Assembly: GCA_002716065.1 (NCBI GenBank)
Contig: PAZE01000049.1
Location: forward strand, 1 to 39,016
DNA from: Crocinitomicaceae bacterium
Lineage (GTDB): Bacteria; Bacteroidota; Bacteroidia; Flavobacteriales_D; Parvicellaceae
Direction of reading: 5' to 3'
DNA length: 39,016 nucleotides
Each line of letters opens with the position of its first letter. The first letter of the stretch is position 1. The notes under the pieces are model-generated. The model made no database searches and had not been told where the DNA came from. It worked only from the letters and a program-made list of their open reading frames with translations. The translations under genes were made by a program, and so were the position numbers. Shown piece after piece: positions 1-8,034 of the stretch.

Positions 1-1
1 A

Positions 2-367
2 TTTTACGATCCTGATGCATTAGTAGAAGATTCTAACGCCTATGAAATAATAACCAATGAGCTTTCTTTATGGTCTGAGAATGGAATTGATGTTTCAGCA
101 AAAGGGATAAATGTAATTGCATTGAATTTTCTTTTGCGCTCAGCAATGGATGTGCTGGCTTTATTGGGAGTTGCACTTATGTTTTATAGAATGAAAATAG
201 GATACTCTATTTATGTTTTATTTCAATTATTGTATGTTGTTCTCCCTTTTTTACTTTTTAGGGAGGGATTCTCATCTGTAATTCCATTGCAGATTTCTGC
301 TGTCAACCTAATTTATGTTGCCCTTTTTACAACACAGAGAAAGCATTTTATTTCTAGGGATAAATAA
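2..367 (+). CDS. Hypothetical membrane protein, 5' end outside the window
   Basis: The reading frame is open from the left edge of the window to the TAA at 365-367, so the gene starts upstream and only its last 121 residues are seen. A TTG at 122 could be read as a start, but the codons before it (Phe-Tyr-Asp-Pro-Asp and onward) continue without a stop, so internal initiation is unlikely. The visible part has a polar stretch of about 40 residues, then three hydrophobic segments (roughly residues 45-60, 68-85 and 95-112 of the fragment), and a short basic tail. I recognise no family. It lies 62 bases upstream of the patatin gene on the same strand and may be co-transcribed with it. Confidence 0.6.
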   Translation, partial: FYDPDALVEDSNAYEIITNELSLWSENGIDVSAKGINVIALNFLLRSAMDVLALLGVALMFYRMKIGYSIYVLFQLLYVVLPFLLFREGFSSVIPLQISAVNLIYVALFTTQRKHFISRDK

Positions 368-429
368 TTGCTTAAAAATCTTTACTTTTTACTAAACCTT
401 ATCCATAGAAAAAACGTTTAGTAGTTTAA

Positions 430-2724
430 TTGGAAGATTCACCGCCCATATCAACTAAGAAAAATAAATCTACTTTTCTTTCCCGTTTTATCTATTTTTT
501 TCCTTTTCAATTACTTGTTCTTCATTTGAAAAGAAACCATGTTTTGCTTGTTTTTTGGTTGCTTTTATTTTTATATGTCTCCAATTTATTTGGGAAGAGT
601 TTTGGAATAGTTTCCCTTTTTTTAGCTCCTGAATACAACGGAGAAATTAGTATCTATTCATTTGTGATATTAGGGTTTTCTCTTGGAGGATTTATAATGG
701 CTTTTCATATCTATAGCTATATCATGTTTTCTTCTGAATTTCTTTTTTTGGCAACACTTGCAAGGCCATTTTTGAAATTTTGTTTAAATAATATGATTAT
801 TCCATTGGCTTTTATTTTAACACATGTATACAATACGTATTTCTTTTTACGAGATGAACAATTACTTGATTCTATTGTTACTATATACTGTATTTGCTCG
901 TTGTTTGTCGGATTAATTATCTTCTATTTTATTGCTGTTATCTATTTTGTAAAATTCAATAAAAATGTATATGCTATAAGCGGGAAATCGGAAGATTATT
1001 ATGATCAACTTTTGGATAAAAAGGTTAGGGAGTCCACCTTAATGAAAAAACAAAAAATAGCCAGTAAAATAAAAGAAAATAGAAATAAGCGGATAGAAAC
1101 CTATATGTCTGGAATTTTTAAAATTTCACTTGCTAGATCCACAGACCATTACGATAGATCTTTAATTGATAAGGTGTTTTCTCAAAATCACATAAATGCT
1201 TCATTTTTTGAAATTGCATTAATTCTATCTTTTGTTACTTTGGGTCTTTTCAGAGAAATTGAACTATTGACTATTCCCGCAGGTGCAAGCATACTGCTTC
1301 TTTTTACTTTATTGGTTATGGTTTTTAGCTCAATTTATTCTTTTTTAAAAGGATGGACCTTATCAGTTTGCATAGTGATCTTTTTACTTTTTAATTTTGT
1401 TTCTAATGAATATGGAATTTTTCGATTTCATAATTATGCATATGGAATCGATTATGAAAAAAAGGTAAGTTATTCTTATGATGATTTAAAAGATAATGTG
1501 ACCAATAAAGAGGCAGTTGATTTTTCCAATAAAAAGGCATTGTTGATGCTTAATAATTGGAAAGAAAAAAATCAATCTAAGCTATCGGGTCAAAAACCCA
1601 AAATGATTTTTTTTAACATCAGTGGAGGGGGATTGAGGTCTGCCTTATGGTCTATTCATGTGCTTAATTATTTAGATAGTATTTCAAACAACAAGGTATT
1701 TAATCAAACTCAATTAATAACTGGTGCTTCAGGTGGTATGATAGGAGCAAGCTACTATAGAGAAATGAAATACAAGGAGCTGACGGATTCTAATTTTCAT
1801 TTAGATGCTTCTATGATGAAAGAAAATGTTGCTAAGGATTTGTTGAATCAGGTGGCCTTTAGTATTGCAACTACTGATATGCTCATTCGTTTTCAATCAT
1901 TTAAAGATGGTAACTATTCTTATACAAAAGATCGTGGTTGGTTTTTTGAAAGAGAAATGGAAGATAATTTTTGTGCCTTTGAAAATAGAAGACTATCCGA
2001 TTATTCTTCTGATGAATTAGAGTCTAAAATTCCAATGATGATTTTTTCTCCATCAGTAGTTAACGATGGAAGACGTTTGCTAATTAGTGCTCAACCCATT
2101 TCTTACCTTACACAAATTACCAACTCTGATTATACCTCTACTTATTCTTCTATTGAAGATTTAGAATATAACTCACTCTTTAAAGACAATAATAGTATGA
2201 ATATTAAGATGCTCTCAGTTTTAAGAATGAATGCAACCTTTCCATATATTTTACCAATGGTATTGCTTCCAACTGAACCCTCTATTGAAATAATGGATGC
2301 TGGGATAAGAGATAATTTTGGGATGAAAACAAGCCTTAATTTTATAAATAACTTTAAAAAGTGGATCAATAGAAATACAAGCGGAATAGTAATGATTCAA
2401 ATAAGAGATAAGCAAAAACAGTTCGAAGTGGATAATCCCAATAGTGGAAGTTTGTTAACTACTTTATTGTCTCCATTTACCAATGTGTATAAAAACTTAC
2501 TTAAAGTACACGATTACAACAGTGATCAGAACATAGAGATGATGGGGGATTGGTTTGATGGAGAAGTTGATTTGGTAACCATCTATATGCATCAAGAAAA
2601 AGACGATGAAATTTCAATGAGCTGGCATTTAACGCCAAGAGATAAAATTAGAATTGAAAATTTCCTAAATTCTGAGGATAATATAAAGTCTTTTGAAAAA
2701 TTAAAACAACTATTAAATTATTAA
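430..2724 (+). CDS. Membrane-anchored patatin-like phospholipase
   Basis: This 764-residue protein has two parts. The N-terminal 340 residues or so hold several hydrophobic segments (about 25-60, 75-105, 110-130, 145-175 and 255-330) with a basic loop near 190-225. The C-terminal half is a patatin domain. It shows the oxyanion motif SGGGLRSALW at 398-407, the nucleophile elbow GASGG with Ser434, and the second catalytic residue in DAG at 623-625, so the Ser-Asp dyad is intact. The family hydrolyses acyl esters of phospholipids or other lipids; the substrate is unknown here. The start is TTG directly after an in-frame TAA, and no in-frame ATG occurs for about 100 codons. The DUF389 gene follows after 9 bases, so they are probably one operon. 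The membrane fusion is unusual, because bacterial patatins are usually soluble or secreted. Confidence 0.85.
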   Translation: MEDSPPISTKKNKSTFLSRFIYFFPFQLLVLHLKRNHVLLVFWLLLFLYVSNLFGKSFGIVSLFLAPEYNGEISIYSFVILGFSLGGFIMAFHIYSYIMFSSEFLFLATLARPFLKFCLNNMIIPLAFILTHVYNTYFFLRDEQLLDSIVTIYCICSLFVGLIIFYFIAVIYFVKFNKNVYAISGKSEDYYDQLLDKKVRESTLMKKQKIASKIKENRNKRIETYMSGIFKISLARSTDHYDRSLIDKVFSQNHINASFFEIALILSFVTLGLFREIELLTIPAGASILLLFTLLVMVFSSIYSFLKGWTLSVCIVIFLLFNFVSNEYGIFRFHNYAYGIDYEKKVSYSYDDLKDNVTNKEAVDFSNKKALLMLNNWKEKNQSKLSGQKPKMIFFNISGGGLRSALWSIHVLNYLDSISNNKVFNQTQLITGASGGMIGASYYREMKYKELTDSNFHLDASMMKENVAKDLLNQVAFSIATTDMLIRFQSFKDGNYSYTKDRGWFFEREMEDNFCAFENRRLSDYSSDELESKIPMMIFSPSVVNDGRRLLISAQPISYLTQITNSDYTSTYSSIEDLEYNSLFKDNNSMNIKMLSVLRMNATFPYILPMVLLPTEPSIEIMDAGIRDNFGMKTSLNFINNFKKWINRNTSGIVMIQIRDKQKQFEVDNPNSGSLLTTLLSPFTNVYKNLLKVHDYNSDQNIEMMGDWFDGEVDLVTIYMHQEKDDEISMSWHLTPRDKIRIENFLNSEDNIKSFEKLKQLLNY

Positions 2725-2733
2725 TTTAAAGCC

Positions 2734-4182
2734 GTGAATGAAGATGTAAATAAGAAGGAGTCTAAAAAAGTAGATTATGATCCAACAAAGATTAATGTGG
2801 GTTCAAAACAGCTCAAAGAATTGCCTTTTGCTTTTTTTCAATTTTTTAAAAAATTAATTTCTATTGATGATGAGGTTAGCCCTAAGAAAACCATTTCTTC
2901 AATAATTGCTGAAATTGAATTCAAAGGCTCCAGTATATGGATTTTGATTTGCTCTATTTTGGTTGCCTCAATTGGATTAAATAATAACTCTACTGCTGTA
3001 ATTATTGGGGCCATGTTAATATCACCACTAATGGGTCCAATTAGGGGTATTGGAATGGCTTTGGCCACCAATGATTTTAAAATATTAATTAAATCGCTTA
3101 TCAATTATGGAGTTATGGTAGCAGTAAGCTTATTGGCTTCTTATGTTTTCTTTTTAATTACTCCTTTAAAAGCAGAAACATCAGAACTGTTAATGAGAAC
3201 TAAGCCCTATGTTTTTGATATTTTAATTGCCTTTTTTGGAGGGCTTGCTGGAATTGTTGCTGCTGCAACAAGCAATAAAAATTCGGGTTTAACGATTATT
3301 CCTGGAGTTGCTATTGCTACCGCGTTAATGCCTCCACTATGTACAGTTGGTTACGGTATGGCGGTAGGTAATTGGTCCTATTTGCTAGGTGCCTTTTATC
3401 TATTTTCGTTAAATAGTGTTTTTATATGTCTATCTACCTATATGATAATTCGATTATTGAAATTCCCTAAAGTTGAATTTGTTAATCCTATTACTGAAAG
3501 AAAGGTGAAGTTCTATTCTCTGGTTGTTTTACTTTTAATAGTAATACCTAGTATTCTTAAATTTTCAGATATCATAAAGGAATCTATTTTTAATCAAAAT
3601 GCAACTGAGTTTATTGATAAAACCATTTTAATTGATGATCAGCTGGAGTTGGTTAAAAAGGATGTTTCCTATAATGATGAGCTTTCTGAGATAACTTTGC
3701 ATATTGGTGGTAAATATGTGGATCAGCCCATGCAAAGGCAATGGGAAATGCAGCTAACGAATTTTGATTTAGAAAATGTAGATTTAAAAGTGGTAAATCT
3801 TTCTTCAAAGGAGCTTGATGAAGCGGCTTTGCTTAATGAATTATTGGAAAATAATAATCAGAAGTTCAATTCTATTTCTGAAGAAAGAGATTTATATAAG
3901 CAAAAGCTTCAAAAAATTGCTCAGTCTTCATTGTCTATGGAAAACTTAGACAAAAGAGTACAGCTTCATTTCCCTTTACTCTCTCATTTTGCCTATGGAA
4001 CTACCTACGAATCTCAACTTTCAACAAAGGATACGCTTTATACTTTTTTATTTAGCTGGGATTCTACAGTGACGTTAACTTCCACAAGAGAAAAAAATGC
4101 AGCATTAGAAGAATTTATTTCTAATGAGCTAAAGCTACTAAAACAGAAAGATTCTTTGCAAATCAGATTAATTAATTATTAA
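2734..4182 (+). CDS. DUF389 family membrane protein
   Basis: This 482-residue protein starts at GTG. It matches the DUF389 (TIGR00341) family of multi-pass membrane proteins of unknown function. Recognisable blocks are the segment around residues 70-110 with NNNSTAVIIGAMLISPLMGP, and a later one with SGLTIIPGVAIATALMPPLC. About six hydrophobic helices lie between residues 65 and 285. The C-terminal 190 residues are soluble, charged and partly coiled-coil-like (about 375-410), and are longer than in minimal family members. The gene sits 9 bases after the patatin gene and one base before the SUI1 gene, so the three are likely transcribed together. No transport activity or substrate can be assigned. 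Confidence 0.85.
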   Translation: MNEDVNKKESKKVDYDPTKINVGSKQLKELPFAFFQFFKKLISIDDEVSPKKTISSIIAEIEFKGSSIWILICSILVASIGLNNNSTAVIIGAMLISPLMGPIRGIGMALATNDFKILIKSLINYGVMVAVSLLASYVFFLITPLKAETSELLMRTKPYVFDILIAFFGGLAGIVAAATSNKNSGLTIIPGVAIATALMPPLCTVGYGMAVGNWSYLLGAFYLFSLNSVFICLSTYMIIRLLKFPKVEFVNPITERKVKFYSLVVLLLIVIPSILKFSDIIKESIFNQNATEFIDKTILIDDQLELVKKDVSYNDELSEITLHIGGKYVDQPMQRQWEMQLTNFDLENVDLKVVNLSSKELDEAALLNELLENNNQKFNSISEERDLYKQKLQKIAQSSLSMENLDKRVQLHFPLLSHFAYGTTYESQLSTKDTLYTFLFSWDSTVTLTSTREKNAALEEFISNELKLLKQKDSLQIRLINY

Positions 4183-4183
4183 A

Positions 4184-4528
4184 ATGGGTAAAAATAAAAG
4201 CAAAAGAAAAAATGTGGTGTATTCTACAAATCCTGATTATCAATTCGAATATGATCAAGAGGATCAAGAAACATTGCCTGTTAATCAGCAAAAGTTATAC
4301 GTTTCTATAGATCGTAAAATGAGAAAAGGTAAGTCGGTTACTTTAATTGAAGGTTTTGTTGGTTCAGCTGATGATTTAAAAGAGTTGGCAAAATCAATAA
4401 AAACAGCTTGTGGTGTTGGAGGAACTTCTAAAAATGGAGAGATTATGATTCAGGGGGAGTTTAAGGACAAGGTAGCAGATTTACTTTTTAAATTAGGGTA
4501 TAATTCGGTAAAAAAAGGAGGTTATTAA
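4184..4528 (+). CDS. SUI1/YciH-family translation initiation factor homologue
   Basis: The 114-residue product has a charged N-terminal extension of about 45 residues and then an SUI1 (eIF1-like) domain. The domain shows the beta-strand block KSVTLIEGFVG, the CGVGGTSKNGEIMIQG loop at roughly 85-100, and the ending VADLLFKLGYNSVKKGG. In archaea and eukaryotes eIF1 monitors start-codon selection on the small ribosomal subunit. The bacterial YciH group is sporadic and its role less clear; a part in translation fidelity or stress inhibition has been proposed. The gene follows DUF389 by one base, and its stop codon lies inside the left arm of a terminator-like hairpin. This places it last in the operon. 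Confidence 0.85.
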   Translation: MGKNKSKRKNVVYSTNPDYQFEYDQEDQETLPVNQQKLYVSIDRKMRKGKSVTLIEGFVGSADDLKELAKSIKTACGVGGTSKNGEIMIQGEFKDKVADLLFKLGYNSVKKGGY

Positions 4529-4572
4529 CAACTATAATCGTTAATAACTTTAGCTCTTTTTTATTTTTCTTC
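4521..4572 (+). terminator. Rho-independent terminator after the SUI1 gene
   Basis: A perfect 9-base inverted repeat, GTTATTAAC at 4521-4529 and GTTAATAAC at 4540-4548, encloses a 10-base loop. It is followed within a few bases by a T-rich tract up to about 4572. The left arm contains the TAA stop of the SUI1 gene. The stem is A+T-rich and so weak, which fits this low-G+C genome but limits confidence. It would end the patatin-DUF389-SUI1 transcript before the separate gene at 4618. Confidence 0.45.
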
Positions 4573-4617
4573 AGGTGTAGTTTTAATACATTGGTTATGT
4601 AATTAAACTTTAAGTGT

Positions 4618-5544
4618 ATGAAAAAATATTTATCTCTATTTATATGTTTTAGTTGTTTCTGTTTTTATTCTGCACAGGATCAAATCGATAATGCTGGTTT
4701 TGAAAATTGGGAAAATGCAGGAACATCTGTTGATGAGCCTACTGATTGGAGCTCAATTAAAACTTCTGATGATCCTACTTTAGCTGGGTTTGCACCTGTT
4801 GTATGGGGGCAAAGTACTGATGCCCACTCTGGAAGCTATTCATTGGAGATGACTAACGTTTCAGTTTTTGGTGTTGTTGCTAATGGTATTGTTACTAACG
4901 GAAGGGTTCATGCTGATTTTGACCCTAATTTGGGGTATGTTTTTACTGATCAGTCAGATAATACATGGAATCAATCGTTCTCAGATAAACCGGACAGTTT
5001 AGTTGGATGGTACAAATATTCACCAAATGGTGGCGATAAGGCAAAAGTAGAGGCGGTTTTACATACATCAAATGGTCAGATTCCTGAAAATGGAACACTT
5101 TCCAACTGGGTAGCAGGTGCAAGAGCAGATTTCACTACTGGAGTTTCTTCTTGGACACGATTTTCAGCTCCATTTAATTATTACAATAACTCTACACCTG
5201 AATATATACTACTTGTATTAACATCCGGAGATAGTACAGTGGCTGTTGATGGTAGCCAGCTACTATTGGATGATTTGGAATTAATTTATTCACCATCTTC
5301 AATTAATGATTTTAATTCATCTATAAAATCCTGGTTTTCAGATAACGTGCTATATGCAGATTTTTCATTGATTCAAGATCCTGTATTTGTTGAAGTTTAT
5401 GATTTAACAGGTAAAAATGTTTTTAATCAGCGAATTAGTAATTTTTCTAGACAAGAATTTCATTTTGACTTCCCATCTGGAATGTATTTGGTAAGCTTTT
5501 CAAGTGAGTCAACTACTAAAACTATGAAAATTATTATGCAATAG
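4618..5544 (+). CDS. Secreted PCMD-like protein with T9SS C-terminal sorting domain
   Basis: The 308-residue protein begins with a Sec signal peptide (MKKYLSLFICFSCFCFYSAQ, cleavage near residue 19-20). The body, about 20-225, resembles the PCMD/carbohydrate-binding-like beta-sandwich found in Bacteroidota exoproteins: FENWENAG near the start, HSGSYSLEMTN near 75, and a LLDDLELIY strand near 220. The last 75 residues form a type A T9SS sorting domain, with VEVYDLTGKNVF and a final SGMYLVSF strand plus a basic tail. It should therefore be exported across the outer membrane and attached or released. Its stop codon is one base before the TonB receptor gene, so the two are almost certainly one unit, perhaps a surface binding protein with its transporter. 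The ligand is unknown. Confidence 0.75.
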   Translation: MKKYLSLFICFSCFCFYSAQDQIDNAGFENWENAGTSVDEPTDWSSIKTSDDPTLAGFAPVVWGQSTDAHSGSYSLEMTNVSVFGVVANGIVTNGRVHADFDPNLGYVFTDQSDNTWNQSFSDKPDSLVGWYKYSPNGGDKAKVEAVLHTSNGQIPENGTLSNWVAGARADFTTGVSSWTRFSAPFNYYNNSTPEYILLVLTSGDSTVAVDGSQLLLDDLELIYSPSSINDFNSSIKSWFSDNVLYADFSLIQDPVFVEVYDLTGKNVFNQRISNFSRQEFHFDFPSGMYLVSFSSESTTKTMKIIMQ

Positions 5545-5545
5545 C

Positions 5546-7930
5546 TTGAGATTTGTTTTAACATATCTTTTTTTGTGTTGTTTAGGTGGAGTTTTTTCTC
5601 AAGCTAGAGGCACTCTTAAAGGTGTTATTAAAGAATCTTCTTCTAAGGAAGAGCTTTTTGGAGCAAATATCTTTCTTTTAAATCAATCCGAAATAGGGGC
5701 ATCTGCTGATTTAAATGGATCATTTTCTTTTTCTGTTCCTGCTGGGAAACATCGTTTTGTAATTTCTTTTGTTGGAATGAAAAACGACACCATCGAGGTT
5801 ACCATTGGTTCTAATGAGATTAAGACTATTGAGGTGATAATGAATCCAATGGAAGAGGTCTTGAATGAGTTGATTGTAACGGCAGGGAAGTTTAATCACA
5901 AGATTGAGGACCTTACCATTTCAATGGAGGTGATACAGCCAGAGCTAATTCAAAATAAAAATACACGATCAGTAGAGACTGTTTTAGATCAAACACCAGG
6001 ATTAAATATATTAGATGGAGAGCCTCAGATAAGAGGAGGTAGTGGATTTACTTTTGGTGTGGGTAGTAAGGTGGCTGTTTTGGTTGATGATATGCCCATG
6101 CTATCCGGTGATGCGGGTAGGCCCGAATGGGGTTTTGTACCTGTTGAAAATATTGAGCAAATAGAGGTGATTAAAGGGGCTGCTTCTGTACTTTCTGGCG
6201 CATCTGCACTAAGTGGAGTTATTCATATTAAAACAGCAGAACCAACGCTTGATCCACTAACAAAATTTAGTGTTTATTCTGGAATGTATTCATCCCCACA
6301 AGATGAGTCAATGCAATGGTGGGATGATTATCCATACATTCATGGAGTAAATTTTTTGCATTCTAGAAAGATTAAAAATTTTGATGTTGTATTAGGTGGA
6401 ATGATGAATTTTGATCATGGTTACATAGGGGCTCCAATTGCTGATCCTTTAGTAGTGGATACTGTTACTAATTTTTCTGATAATAAGATGAGTTCTGAGA
6501 AGGTTAGAATGAATTTTAGTATTCGATACCATCCACCCAATGCTGAGCGATTGGTTTATGGAATTAGTGGGAATGCCATGATTTCCAATACCAATATGGT
6601 ATTAGCTTGGCTCAATGATTCTTCAGGAATTTACAGGGCCTATACCGGAGGAGTAATTCTTCAAGATCAGACTATTGTTAATGTAGATCCTTATTTGAGT
6701 TATTTTTCAAAAAAAGGAGGAAAGCACACCTTAAGATCAAGACTGTTGTTTACCAGTAATGAAATGACAAATAATCAATCTAATGAATCAAAAGTTTATT
6801 ATGGAGATTATCAATTTAAACGAAGTTATAAAAAGCTTCAGGAGCTGGAATTAATTGCTGGTGTTTCTTCCACTTTTACTGAGAGTGAAGCTCAGTTGTA
6901 TAGTGGTTCTGGTTCTCCCAATAATAATTTACTTAACGTTTCAGGATATTCTCAATTGGAAAAATTGGTTATGAATAAACTTAGAGTGTCTTTTGGGTAT
7001 AGGGCAGAGTATTATCAGCTCAATGATTCTATCACCAACTCTGCAAGTATTGTTAGGGGAGGACTCAATTATAAAATAACAGAAGGAACCAATGTGAGAA
7101 TGTCTTTTGGTCAGGGATATCGTTTCCCCACAATTGCTGAGCGTTTTATAAAAACATCTGTTGGCTCTTTTGGGGTTTTTGATAATCCTGATTTAGTTCC
7201 TGAAAGAAGCTGGAATATGGAGGCTGGTTTTAGACAAGGATATAAAATAGGCGGGTGTATGGGTTATCTTGATGTTGCAGTATTTAGACAGAAATACATC
7301 AATACTATTGAATATTTATTTGGCTTTTGGGATCCTTCTTTTGCTCTTGCTGGGTTTAAGTTTTTAAATACTGGAAGGTCTCAGGTAAATGGAATTGATG
7401 TCTCAATGGCTGGGATGGTAAGTATAAAAGATGAAAATAAAATTCAGTTTATAATTGGCTACAATTATATCCTACCTAAAACATTAGAGCCTGATTTGAT
7501 TTTTGCAAATGATGTTTTTGGTGAGTTTAGCTACAATAATACTAGTTTGGATTCTACTCAAAGGTTGTTAAAGTACAGGTTTAAGCATAGTTTTAAATTA
7601 GACGTTGAATACAAAGCCAAAGCAGGTTTTGCTGTTGGAGTTAGTGCTAGGTATTTTAGTAGAATTGAAAACCTTGATCGTTCCATTGAAGAATTTGAAA
7701 CAGCTACTTTAAATACAGGAGGAACAACCCAAGGTGTATTGTATATGGATTATTTCAACAATAAAAATAATGGCAATTTAATTCTTGATGCTAGAGTCAG
7801 TTATCAGTTTAGAAAGCTTCATAAAATTGCATTGATTTCTAGTAATATTTTAAATCGTACTTTTTCTTTACGACCGCTAAAGGTAGAGCCTATGCGAACC
7901 ATTATGCTGCAATATTCTGTTTCTATTTAG
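5546..7930 (+). CDS. TonB-dependent outer-membrane receptor
   Basis: The 794-residue protein starts at TTG with a signal peptide ending near FSQA (residue 20). A carboxypeptidase-regulatory-like domain (about 21-108) is followed by a plug domain. The plug shows ETVLDQTPGLNILDGEPQIR near 145-163, VLVDDMPMLSG, and VENIEQIEVIKGAASVLSG, which is typical of ligand-gated receptors. The rest is a beta-barrel, with conserved YRFPTIAERF and PERSWNMEAGF blocks near 525-555. The architecture and the PERS-type block resemble siderophore, cobalamin or metal receptors rather than large SusC glycan importers. The C-terminus ends SVSI without the usual terminal aromatic residue. It lies one base after the T9SS/PCMD gene and no ATG start is available. 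The substrate is not identifiable. Confidence 0.88.
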   Translation: MRFVLTYLFLCCLGGVFSQARGTLKGVIKESSSKEELFGANIFLLNQSEIGASADLNGSFSFSVPAGKHRFVISFVGMKNDTIEVTIGSNEIKTIEVIMNPMEEVLNELIVTAGKFNHKIEDLTISMEVIQPELIQNKNTRSVETVLDQTPGLNILDGEPQIRGGSGFTFGVGSKVAVLVDDMPMLSGDAGRPEWGFVPVENIEQIEVIKGAASVLSGASALSGVIHIKTAEPTLDPLTKFSVYSGMYSSPQDESMQWWDDYPYIHGVNFLHSRKIKNFDVVLGGMMNFDHGYIGAPIADPLVVDTVTNFSDNKMSSEKVRMNFSIRYHPPNAERLVYGISGNAMISNTNMVLAWLNDSSGIYRAYTGGVILQDQTIVNVDPYLSYFSKKGGKHTLRSRLLFTSNEMTNNQSNESKVYYGDYQFKRSYKKLQELELIAGVSSTFTESEAQLYSGSGSPNNNLLNVSGYSQLEKLVMNKLRVSFGYRAEYYQLNDSITNSASIVRGGLNYKITEGTNVRMSFGQGYRFPTIAERFIKTSVGSFGVFDNPDLVPERSWNMEAGFRQGYKIGGCMGYLDVAVFRQKYINTIEYLFGFWDPSFALAGFKFLNTGRSQVNGIDVSMAGMVSIKDENKIQFIIGYNYILPKTLEPDLIFANDVFGEFSYNNTSLDSTQRLLKYRFKHSFKLDVEYKAKAGFAVGVSARYFSRIENLDRSIEEFETATLNTGGTTQGVLYMDYFNNKNNGNLILDARVSYQFRKLHKIALISSNILNRTFSLRPLKVEPMRTIMLQYSVSI

Positions 7931-7934
7931 TTTT

Positions 7935-7970
7935 TTATACAGCCTCTATTTAATTTATACAGCTATTTAA
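7935..7970 (+). repeat. Short tandem direct repeat upstream of the second TonB receptor
   Basis: TTATACAGC occurs at 7935-7943 and again at 7955-7963. Each copy is followed by TATTTAA (7947-7953 and 7964-7970), the first after a 3-base insertion. The repeat lies in the 104-base gap between the two TonB receptor genes and could be a regulator-binding element, but it may also be chance in A+T-rich DNA. Confidence 0.35.
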
Positions 7971-7998
7971 CCATTGGTACTAAAATTAGTCTAGAATC

Positions 7999-8012
7999 TA
8001 TACTATGGTATA
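7999..8012. promoter_or_regulatory. Small palindrome, possible operator, before the TonB receptor gene
   Basis: TATAC at 7999-8003 and GTATA at 8008-8012 form a perfect 5-base inverted repeat around TATG. It sits 22 bases before the ATG at 8035, a position suited to an operator or a 5'-leader hairpin. No exact TAnnTTTG -7 box was found in this gap, so the promoter is not defined. Confidence 0.25.
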
Positions 8013-8034
8013 AATTAGTGTTCAATTTAAATTG

